Shown: piece by piece, positions 1 through 9,597 of the stretch
Layout of the letters: each line of letters starts with the position of its first letter
Position numbering within the stretch: the stretch's first letter is position 1
Assembly: GCA_037903355.1 (NCBI GenBank)
Contig: JBAJFE010000014.1
Location: 2,666,001 to 2,730,000, forward strand
Origin: Trichuris trichiura
Taxonomy: Eukaryota; Nematoda; Enoplea; Trichinellida; Trichuridae
Direction: 5' to 3'
DNA: 64,000 nt
Position numbers and translations under genes: made by a program
The notes under the pieces: generated by a model
What the model was told of the DNA's origin: nothing
Databases searched by the model: none
The model's input: only the letters and a program-made list of their open reading frames with translations

Positions 1-785
1 AGAATGGAAATCCATTGGACTCACTTTTTTTAATGTTACTATCTTTTGTTACAGGCGAACTGAGTTAGACATATCAGGTAGCATATCGTCTCCCTAACAA
101 TGTGGCTTCATAGCAGTAAAGTAGAATTCGATGTTCTTTTGCTTTGCACATGCTCTTCTTTCCTACAGCAGTTGCTTTTATGGCTTCAAGCTAGCTCGAA
201 TACTTCTTGTGGCTACGCTGCTGCGTTCTGCATTACAGTGCTGCATTGTGTCACAAGTAACAAAAAGATTTGCCGTAAATCAAAGCCATTAGCAGGGAAA
301 GTCTTGCGAAGTTACCGTGCAGCATGCAGGCGGGTTAAACAAACTGAAGGAACTGGAGTACATAGGTAACACTGATACCTAATTCAGCAATGTGTAGTAG
401 TCTAAGGCAATGTTTCTCAAGGTCAGGGCTGTGAGCGCCGCCCTGTGAACGCTTCGGACTGCGTACATCCCCAATTTTGATTAGCTGATTTCGAGCGCGT
501 TGACTGGCTGGAAGGGAAGGACCAGGGGGTGTAGTCGGGTCGAACGTCGGATAGTGTGCTCAGCATTTACGTTCTCACCTCCGAGCCAACTACTCCCACC
601 TGTCTTTTCTTCCACCCAATCAGCGTGATGTGAAAACCCCATACTATTGAAATAATTCGATGGCCCAGTTGGGGCATCTGTCATCCACAGTTCAAAAGTA
701 CCCCCCAAGCGCCCCCTCAGACTTCGAAAACGCCTCCCGGTAGGGCACCCGCTCACCGTAAGAAACGCTGATCTAAGGTATTCCA
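1..785. other. No recognisable gene
   Basis: Two short open frames occur (a plus-strand one near 100-369 and a minus-strand one near 481-786), but neither shows a domain, splice-consistent neighbours or similarity to a family I know. The 481-786 stretch is more GC-rich than its surroundings and may be an old repeat fragment. I see no RNA gene. Confidence 0.5.
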
Positions 786-2185
786 AGAAAGTCTAACGCA
801 CAGTTAGATTTTGCAAAAGTTTTCGGGTCTTATCGGTCGGGTCTTGTTTTATGGGACGGTAAACGGGGTTGCTGAGGAGCTCCATTATCTTTTGTGTGTA
901 GATGTTCCTATCCAGTATAACAACCGTATTACCTTTGTCAGCCTTCGTAATCACAATGTCCGTTCTAGATTTTAGACTTTTAATGATCCCCCGTTCTGAA
1001 CTGCTTAGGTTTGCGGTCGGACGATTGTTGTTGTTGTTGCGCAATACTAGGCTGGAGATGTGATCTTTAATTTCTTTAGCCACCTTAGGATCGGTTTGCG
1101 CGAGACCGTACTCTGTGGAGGCAATTATATCTAAAATCGGGGGGTTCTTAGAAGTGGGGACGAAATTTAAGCCTTTACTTAAGACTAGAAGAAATGGACA
1201 TGGATTTTTCCCGTTTTGCATTTGCCTATAAAACGAGTCAAAAAAGTGAAAAAGCTTTAATGCCATTCAAGGGCATAAAACCAAACAAAAGTCTGGCGAT
1301 GCTTTCGGCTCAATCTTGAGCTGTCTTCAGCGCACGCAGGAGTTGCCCTCCTACCGAGTTTTTCCTCAGGAGTAGCTCCTCCACCTTTCCGAGTCGTGTG
1401 CGTGCCTGTCTAGCCGAACCTTGACCTGTCGAGGCTATACACACACGGCTGGATCAGCTTCGGAGCAACTTCCTTACAGGCTGTCTTTTGGCCGAGGCAC
1501 AACGCGCAATAGGATGGTCAGTCAACGTTAGGTGAGGCGTCTTGTCAGAATAGGTCAACTTGCCGTTTTATGGGCAAATGCAAAACGGGAAAAACCCATG
1601 TACATTTCTTCTATGACAACCAAACCCGTTACAGATTACACACCTATATTTACTTAAGACTGTTATTTCAGTGTTGTTTAGGACAAGTGAGCTCAAATTA
1701 ACGATAATTTTATCTTTATTACTGAGTGAAGGAGGGTGCGCTTGCTTAGTGTTGGACCTACGGAACTCCCAGGAGCGAGAACAGTATAAAGACTGGAACT
1801 TTTTGTCTAGAATAGCGGTTTGGTTTATTTTTATTAGGGAACTGGTATTTTTAACGTGGAGTTCGAGTTGGGAGAAAAGGTTCGGTCTTAGAGAGTCAGA
1901 GAGGAAGGCTGAGGAGTTGTTAGATACACAACTTAAGTGGGCTATTGATTTCCTGTGGTCCCTGATGGTGGCTCTCAACAGGGAGAAACCGGTGGAATTT
2001 AATAAATTATTCGTTCGTCGACTGTGAGCGTGGTTCCATTTTAGATGGAAGCTTTTTGGCAGCAGGCCAGCGTCACGGCATTTAATCAGGAAGGTAAGCT
2101 TACCGAGTTTCTATGTAAGCTTGCTACATGTCTGTTCTTCGTGAGCACTTCGGATGTTTCGAAAGACAGGGTGTCTTTTGAGGCT
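786..2185 (-). mobile_element. Penelope-like element copy A, truncated, antisense
   Basis: The minus strand encodes the N-terminal half of the same Penelope-like polyprotein found complete in the copy at 4204-7559: the region before the reverse transcriptase and its first part, including a run of asparagines and the segment NTVVILDRN. The 5' end (right side, near 2180) begins just after where the pLTR would end, at the quasi-palindrome AAAGACACCCTGTCTTTC. The 3' end is lost near 790-808, before the RT catalytic motifs, so the copy cannot be active. It is split by a foldback insertion at 1187-1648. The coding frame is otherwise well preserved, which suggests moderate age. Confidence 0.85.
1187..1648 (-). 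mobile_element. Foldback element nested in PLE copy A
   Basis: A 462-bp insertion flanked by a perfect 13-bp duplication, TTTACTTAAGACT, at 1174-1186 and 1649-1661. Removing it and one duplicate restores the PLE frame seen in the plus-strand copy. The ends are inverted: CCCGTTTTGCATTTGCC at the left and its complement near 1572-1590, followed by an asymmetric tail. Inside, on the minus strand at about 1300-1330, CTGAAGA and CGAAAGC flank a short stem-loop, the hammerhead-like core discussed under findings. No coding capacity is visible. It is related to the shorter insertion at 6339-6536 (shared AAACGAGTCAAAA arm). Confidence 0.8.
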
Positions 2186-4203
2186 TACCCATTGAATGAA
2201 AATAACGCCATGGTTGCATAGGTGACATCAGGTGCTTGTGCCCCGTCAGAACCAAGTTCAGGTCAAACAGGGACAGCAGATCTCCGTCTTCAGTTCTCAA
2301 CAGCCACCCTTACTTCAGCCGATCACATTGAATTTCACGCTGCGGAAACATCCCGCCAACTTTGACACACATTGTCTGTCATAACTCCGTTGTCACAAGT
2401 ATTCACAAGGTTCTTTTGGCTTTTGCTGCCGTCATTCCTCATTCAATATAAGTAACTCAGATATAACATAATGATGGCTATTGATAACTTCGCTAAAGCG
2501 ACAAGTGACGCAAGTTGAGGTCACAAAAGTAGGACAGTCCGTTGGGAAGGTAGTTGAATTCGCTGAAAACAGAATGATTACGTAAGCCACGGAACAGAGC
2601 GAACCAATGAAGAGAGAGAGGCGAGCAAACGGACAATTAAAAGAGCAGGGACCCAGGTCAAAGCAGAAGACGTTTTGCAAGAAGGATGACCAGACATGCA
2701 AATCGTTAAACTGCTCAGGTCTGCATGCAGACGCTCTTGCCAGGAGTAATTACTATCACGTCAAATGGTGTGCTGTCCCAGGTGTCAGTCGAACTGACTG
2801 AACACATCTCAAAGGAAATGCGATCGTGGATGTCACTAACCTGGAAAAAAATGACCTGTGGAAAGGAGCTAAAGTGAAAGATTGGAAGGCTTGGACAAGA
2901 GTTGCTTCGCATTGCAAAGGCAATTTGGATGCAGGATCATGCAAGTGATGCAGTCAACTACCTGTGAAAAGGGCTGTAGGGGAAAGATTTCTGGATCGTG
3001 TTGCGTCTTAGTAAGCAGCATGCAGCTCACTCGAAGCAATGGTGGCCCTGAAGAACATTCGTTGGCTGCTACACTGTGAAAGGTTGTGCTTGGTTTGCGG
3101 AAAGGTGATGCGTCTGGGGCGTAGCAGTTTGGCCTGTTGCTGCTACCAGCGTTCGTGCCGCACGAAAGTCGCACTACTGAGTGCCGCCTCGAAGTGTATC
3201 GTTTGCGTCCCCTGTTACATACTGAAGTTCCAGAAGAGTGTGAAAATTAAGTGTTTTGGAGACAAGGCTACAGCTCGATAAAATCTTGTTAGGATGAGGT
3301 CAATATTGGTCCACATGCTCTTGTGTTGGTTGTAGCCCGTATTAACTCCATTTTGAGGATGAATAAGAGATCTTATTCAGCGTTGAGCATAACAAGAAAA
3401 TAAGTGAATCAAATCAGAGCTTTCGGAAACTGCCTGTTTCCATCTTCAACGATGTGAGGACACTTTGTGGTAAACAAGTCGGCTCCCTACATGCTAACTG
3501 GGCAGGCAGGCTTGCTCTCTCCTAATGCGGCCATTCAAGAAATGCCACATCTACCTGTGCCGCTTAATCCGCGCAATCAATGAATGCCACGGCATGGCGA
3601 TTGCAGCTGCGGATGCAGGCGGGTTGTAGTAATTCGTGGACCACCAAACAGCTGTCCGTGGCAAATGAGCATGCACTCTCTCGGCTGATCTGCCTATTAA
3701 CGGAATGCCACATGCAGCGTAAGGATCCAGGTGCCTGGGCATAATCCTTGTAGGTGGACCCCTTCAAGCAGTGGCAGAAGCGCATTAATGCCCATAATCC
3801 CTCTGCAAAACAACTGCAGAAAGGTATTAAAGCACGCGTGCCGACGGGCAGAAGACAGACGGAAAAGAGGGTCTGACGAGCACTATGGCTGACTGTTGGA
3901 GTTCTTGCGCCGGACACCTGTCTGACAGATAAGAGCAGAGGTGTTAATGGACGTCAGTCACTACCAAAGGCGGGATTAACGACAATGAATGGTGTCCATT
4001 GTTGGCCATTCTGCGACCCGTCTAATGTCGTTAATCCGAAGCCGTGAGAACAACGACGTCTGGGAGCTGTCTATACGCTCCCTATTTAAAGCCCTCTCGT
4101 TCACTTCAGTTTATCTCTCCCTCCCTCTAGCTGATCTCGCTCTCCTCCGGAGATCGCAACTTCGTTCTGCCACCACTGTTCCACTTTGTACTGTGTATCC
4201 AAT
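2186..4203. other. Intergenic; possible degraded retroelement remnant
   Basis: No intact gene. On the plus strand between about 2600 and 3280 several short frames read as basic, cysteine-containing peptide (for example RLCLVCGKVMRLGR followed by spaced cysteines) and could be a decayed gag/zinc-knuckle region, but the spacing is not canonical and I cannot assign it. The 3430-4200 part has no recognisable content. Confidence 0.3.
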
Positions 4204-4562
4204 GTCTGTACATCCAGAGCAACTCCTCTATCAATCGCGACAATGGCGTGGAGGTTAGTGAAGTATGGGCTGCGCCGATTAATAAATTCCAATGCTGCGC
4301 CCTACCCAACTAATCAAACACCCATTGTACCCATGCGCTATATAAACCCCTTATCGAATAAACACCTTCTCTCCAACACTGCTGACGACGGAACACGAGC
4401 AGTTCCGAAACGTACGGTATACAAATTGTTCTGTATTTTCTCTTACAATTTGCTCATCCATCCGTTGGTAGGGCACTTTTAAGTTTACTTACAGATACAT
4501 CCAACAGGCCAAACCCGTGAATCTGAAGATCTACTATGAAACTGTTCAAAGACATCCTGTCT
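4204..4562 (+). repeat. 5' pLTR of PLE copy B
   Basis: A 359-bp stretch nearly identical to 7190-7559, in direct orientation. It starts within what is the end of the coding region in the downstream copy (CTGTACATCCAGAGCAACTC) and ends at the quasi-palindrome AAAGACATCCTGTCTTTC. It includes a TATATAAA box at 4340 (promoter candidate) followed by the hammerhead-like motif at 4382-4422. This partial-tandem arrangement is usual for Penelope-like elements. Confidence 0.85.
4382..4422 (+). ncRNA. Hammerhead-ribozyme-like motif in PLE pLTR
   Basis: CTGACGA, one unpaired base, stem GGAAC / loop ACGAGCA / stem GTTCC, then GAAAC, a very short self-complementary segment and GTA as a possible NUH cleavage triplet. 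Hammerhead motifs with short stem III have been reported in pLTRs of Penelope-like elements, so position and content agree. The extra base after CTGANGA is not part of the classical core, and stem I is weak, so activity is uncertain. Confidence 0.55.
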
Positions 4563-6338
4563 TTCGAAACATCAGAAGTGCTCACGGTGCACAAGTCCTT
4601 GAAGCAGCTAAGCTGCTAGAACAGACAAATAGCAAGCTTACATCAACACTCGGTAAGCTTACCTTCCTGATTAAATGTCGTGACGCTGGCCTGCTGCCAA
4701 AAAGCTTCCATCTAAAATGGAACCACGCTCACAGTTAACGAACGAGTAATTTATTAAAATCCACCGGTTTTTCCCTGTTGAGGTCCACCATCAGGGACCA
4801 TAGGAAATCAATAGCCCACTTAAGGTATGTTTCTAACAGCTCCTCAACCTTCCTTTCTGACTCTCTAAGACCGGACCTTCTCGTCCAACTGAGATTCCAC
4901 ATTAAAAATACTAGTTCCCTAATAAAAATAAACCAAACAGCCCTTCTAGACAGAAAGTTCCAATCCCTATACTGTTCCCGCTCCTGGGAGTTCCGTAGGT
5001 CCAACAATAAGCAAGCGCGTCCATCATCTTCACTCAATAACACAGATAAAACTATCGTTAACCTCAGCTCCCTTGTTCTAAATGAATGAGAAAACAGTTT
5101 TAGGCAAAGGTTTAAATTTCGTTCCCACTCCTAAGAACCCCCCGATTTTAGATATAATTGCCTCCACAGAGTACGGTCTCGCGCAAACCGATCCTAAAGT
5201 GGCTAAAGAAATTAAAGGTCACATCTCCAGCCTAGTATTGCGCAACAACAACAACAATCGTCCGACCCCAAACCTAAGCAGTTCAGAACGGGGGATCATT
5301 AAAAGTCTAAAATCTAGAACGGACATTGTGATTACGAAGGCTGACAAAGGTAATACGGTTGTTATACTGGATAGGAACATTCTACACACAAAAGATAAAT
5401 GAGCTCCTCAGCAACCCCGTTTACCGTCCCATAAAACAAGACCCGACCGATAAGACCCGAAAACTTTTGCAAAATATGTTAGACTCCTTCGCCAATGAAC
5501 CCCAAGACCCAATTATTTCTAAAATAAACCGTAGTCTCTCATACATCAGTAACACTAGGTGCCCTGAACTTTACGGCCTTCCCAAAATCCACAAACCAGG
5601 GGTCCCTCTAAGACCAGTTGTCTCCAGCATTAATAGTGTCACCTCAAGACTTTGTTCATATCTAAAAACTATAATCCAACCCCTAACCGGTAAACGCGAG
5701 TCCAATGTTAAAAATTGTAAAGAATTTTGTTCCACACTAAAAGACATAAAAATGCAGCCCGGTGACATCATGGTCAGTTACGATGTAAAAGACCTTTTCA
5801 CAAGCGTTCCCATAAAATATACCATCAACTTGCTTCAAACTCTGTTAGATGCGGACGACACCATCTTGCAGAGGACGAAATTAAACCCCACCCACATAGT
5901 TAAATTAGTGTCGTTCTGCATGCGCGAGGGCAACTACTTCAGATTCCAGGATAGTTTCTTCTCACAAAAGGACGGTGCGCCTATGGGCAGTCCACTCTCC
6001 CCATACTTGCGGAGATCTTCATGGAACATCTCGAAGAAAAAGCCTTCAGCACTCTGCAAGACTGTGCCCCTCCTATCCTTTTCAAAAGATATGTAGACGA
6101 CATCTTTGCCATCATAAAATCAGGCAGTGAAGAAACTCTCTTGGAACACCTGAATAGTCTCTTCCCCAACCAGATAACGCTAACCATTGAGAAGGAAAAT
6201 AATTGTAAACTCCCTTTTCTAGATGTCTTAGTCATTAAACAAGGGAATAAGTTAAAAACAACAGTTTATAGGAAACCCACCCACTCGGACCGGCACCTAA
6301 ACTTTTCTTCTCATCACCCTATTTCAGTTAAAAGAGGT

Positions 6339-6536
6339 TTCTATTTGCCAATGAAACGAGTCAAAAGGTAAAATACTTTATTGTCGTTCAAAGGCATGTG
6401 TTTGGTTTTGTGCCTTTGAACGACAATAAAGTATTTTACCTTTTGACTCGTTTCATTGGCAAATAGAAACGGGAAAAATCCGTACAGTTCGTCTTCAACC
6501 ACCTAAACCCGTTACAAAACACCCAGTTTTCAAGAA
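6339..6536 (+). mobile_element. Short foldback insertion inside PLE copy B
   Basis: A 198-bp insertion flanked by an 11-bp duplication, TTAAAAGAGGT (6328-6338 and 6537-6547). Copy C at 57-59 kb carries the uninterrupted coding sequence at this position, which proves insertion. It consists of a nearly perfect inverted repeat of about 58 bp arms (6339-6396 and 6411-6468) around a loop GTGTTTGGTTTTG, then a 68-bp single-sided tail containing ACCCGTTACA. The arms introduce stop codons. No coding capacity. Confidence 0.85.
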
Positions 6537-7189
6537 TTAAAAGAGGTATAGTTAAAGGGATGGTTGACAGGGCCCTAACGGTTTGTGACCCCGAATATTT
6601 AAATACAGAATTAAGACACATTTATAACACACTATGCAGTAACGGATACCCCAGTAAATTCATCAATTCCATTATTAAACAGTGCCAACAAAATAAACCT
6701 TCATCACCGTCCCCGCCTGATAACCAACAACGCCCGGTGCTGCTCCTTCCCTACTACAGTGGTTTAAGTGAACGGATCAGGAGACTAGAGCGCTCCTTAA
6801 ATTTCAACGTGAGATTTAAAAGTTCATGTAATCTTCGTTCGATTGTGAGAAATGACAAGATCAAGGTTCCTTTTGACAGCAGACCCGGTGTCATTTACCA
6901 AATAAAGTGTGGTTGCAACGCCTCCTACATAGGAGAAACGGGCAACATTTTACTTAAGAGATTCGGCCAACACATGAAGAATGTGTTGACATACAAGAAC
7001 GCCGAACGAAGACTCAATGGGGTACAGGCCACCGGCCGGGGGCGTCCACCGACAACGGACCCTCAAAAAGCCATGGAGAACGCGATAAAAGTGCCTCAGT
7101 GATCGTTGAGCGCGCATCTCGGTGCACACTCGACCCGCACCCGAAGATCATATGCCACGAAAACTTATTACATCTTAGGCGTATTAAGG

Positions 7190-7559
7190 AGGCTCTGTAC
7201 ATCCAGAGCAACTCCACTATAAATCGCGACAATGGCGTGGAGGTTAGTGAAGTATGGGCTGCGCCGATTAATAAATTCCAATGCTGCGCCCTACCCAACT
7301 AATCAAACACCCATTGTACCCATGCGCTATATAAACCCCTTACCGAATAAACACCTCCCCAACACTGCTAACGACGGAACAGGAGCAGTTCCGAAACGTA
7401 CGGTGTACAAATTGTTCTGTATTTTCTCTTACAATTTGCTCATCCATCCGTTGGTAGGGCACTTTGAAATTTACTTACAGATACATCCAACAGGCCAAAC
7501 CCGTGAATCTGAAGATCTACTATGAAACTGTTCAAGCCTGTTAAAAGACATCCTGTCTT
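7190..7559 (+). repeat. 3' pLTR of PLE copy B
   Basis: Direct repeat of 4204-4562. Here the hammerhead-like core is mutated (CTAACGA instead of CTGACGA, about 7367-7373), while the stem and GAAAC are kept. The end reads AAAAGACATCCTGTCTT and then passes into the target duplication. Confidence 0.85.
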
Positions 7560-9597
7560 GTGTAACCAATAAAGCTATCTTCATGCTTGACGTCGAAGGC
7601 GAAACCTTCCAACACTGACCATTATCTCTATCGCTGTGTACGTCATGCCACGCACTTCTTCTGCAATGAATTCCGCACAAGCTCAAAGAATCGTACAAAC
7701 AGCTACACTCTCCCGCGGCAATTCTGCTACACACTGGCTAACAAAGACGATTGCTGAAGATGGAAACAGACAGTTTCCGAAAGCTCCGACTCGATTCACT
7801 CATTTTCTTGTTACGCCTAACTGGGAATGAACCGTTTTCAACCTCTTTCACCAAGCGAATGAAACGTTCCTTCTTATTGGTAGCAGACAACCATCTGAGC
7901 CATCCCTGCGTAAAGCACCTTACAAAAGTCACGTTGAAGTTCCTGCCTCTAAACACTTGCTCAAAAACTCAGCTTCTAGTGTTGTGTATTTGAAGATACC
8001 GCCGCCTTAATTCTTGGTACGCATATTGCCCTCACCACTTAACACCTGCTGGAATTTCTATACACACATGAATGCACCCAGCGGTCAGTCCCGAGCTATT
8101 TTCTGTTAATCATGTGAAACAGCCGACCCACTCATCCCCTTTCGCGGGTATTTATGAGGACTGTTCAATCCGTCTGTTAGTCTCTGTCCGGTTTCTCGTT
8201 TCCAAAGTCTATACTCTATGTGATATCGTATACTCAATAAATGGATGTTAGCATGTCGCAAGAGTGTGTTATCAGCAACTAAGCTAAGACACAACAACGA
8301 CGACCCGTTATGAGGAGTAAACGTATCTTCAATGAATAAGAGCGTCACAACTCGCTGGAACAGGCACAAGGCAAGTTGCAGCTTCCGTTCAACTTAGAGA
8401 TCCGTCGAGGACCGTAGAGCTTAACGAGTCTCTGTTCTCCTGGGGCAAATACAACAGAGTCGAAAGGTACCCACACTAGTTGGTATTAGAAAGTACATGC
8501 CGAGAAAGTGGTGAGGACTTTGTTGTACTCGTAGAAAACTGGTCATCTGAGACTCTGCTACTCATCATACAGACAACGATGGTCGTTAGCGGTGTAAGGG
8601 AGTTCCGAAACGTACGGTATTGATTGTTCTGTACTTATTCTCCAACAACTTGCTCATCCATTCGCTGGTAGGACATTTCAAAGTTTACTTACAAACAGGC
8701 CAAAGCTGGGAATCGAAGATCAACTATAATACTACCAACGCCAGAACAAAACCCTGTGCGGTACTTGTACGTCTGCGAATTCATCTGACGTCGACGGCTG
8801 CAACCCGGTGTAGAGTTATTTTTAAAAAATCCAGCACGAGATTGCAACGTATTGGCCGCCTGGGTAATCATGTGTATATTTTTTCGGCAGTGTATCTATG
8901 CCGTTCTTCCCGTTATTTCTTGCTTTTACAAGTCTATGTACGCGTGCATTTAACTGCTTGTATTTCCCATTGTGTGTTCGACTCTTCCCGCTCATCTTGC
9001 TTTCCACGCCTTGTACGTATGCATTAAATTGCTTTTATTGTTTCTCTTTTTTCAGCGTGATTTCCCTAACAGTTCTTGTAGGCAACCTAAGTGTAAATTT
9101 AAACTGAAGCCTGTCGCTTATTCACCGCTGAAACCGTTGTTGCTCATTGCTGTTCTGTGTTAACCGAAAATTCGCCAAAACAGTTTCCTTAGGCTGCCTA
9201 AGCCTAAACCAAAACTAAACAACTGAAACAGTGATTTCACTTTTTCTGTGTACAATGAAAATTAGAACAAGTGGCACTGCGCATCGATGAAAATGTATCG
9301 TGTAGAAAAGAAACCATGAGAAGACACAGGCTATGGAAATGTGGGGCCAGGAAAACAGAAATTGCCATCAAAGCGAGATGCAGCCTGTCTGGCACCAAAA
9401 CCAAGTAGTCCCAAGGTAGCAGTCACAAGCCAGGCAGCAGACTCGATTGGTGCGAATCAGGTGTTGTCTTAAAACAGTGTCACGTTGTTAAACCTTAGTC
9501 ATGACAATGTCATTCTTTTAATATCAAGAATCTCTACCGAATCGATGATCAACGGGTTCCTGTAGAACACTGCCATAAACAATGCATCCATCAAATG
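7560..9597. other. Intergenic with a solo pLTR fragment
   Basis: No gene recognised. Between about 8600 and 8728 lies a diverged plus-strand piece of the PLE pLTR (from GTTCCGAAACGTACGGTAT to the end near CGAAGATCAACTAT) lacking the first half of the hammerhead-like core. Near 9070 and 9185 two related short palindromic stretches (GGCAACCTAAG, GGCTGCCTAAGCC) occur. The rest shows nothing identifiable. Confidence 0.5.

Larger units (their letters stand above)
4204..7559 (+). mobile_element. Penelope-like element copy B, near full length, inactive
   Basis: Order on the plus strand: repeated end (pLTR) about 4204-4562; N-terminal region 4565-5100; RT palm with [22 protein letters not shown] and [10 protein letters not shown] (5780-6130); a GIY-YIG endonuclease with [15 protein letters not shown] (6880-7000); a C-terminal H/N motif region; and the second pLTR about 7190-7559. 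Penelope-like elements characteristically combine RT with a C-terminal GIY-YIG nuclease, so the assignment is firm. An imperfect 11-bp target duplication, GTGTAWCCAAT, flanks it (4193-4203 and 7560-7570). It is dead: frameshifts near 5085, 5385 and 6003, a foldback insertion at 6339-6536, and a frame break after 7080. Confidence 0.92.

Noticed and set aside
2600..3280. Gag/zinc-knuckle gene
   Set aside because: Cysteine spacing is not canonical and frames are short; kept only as a low-confidence remnant.
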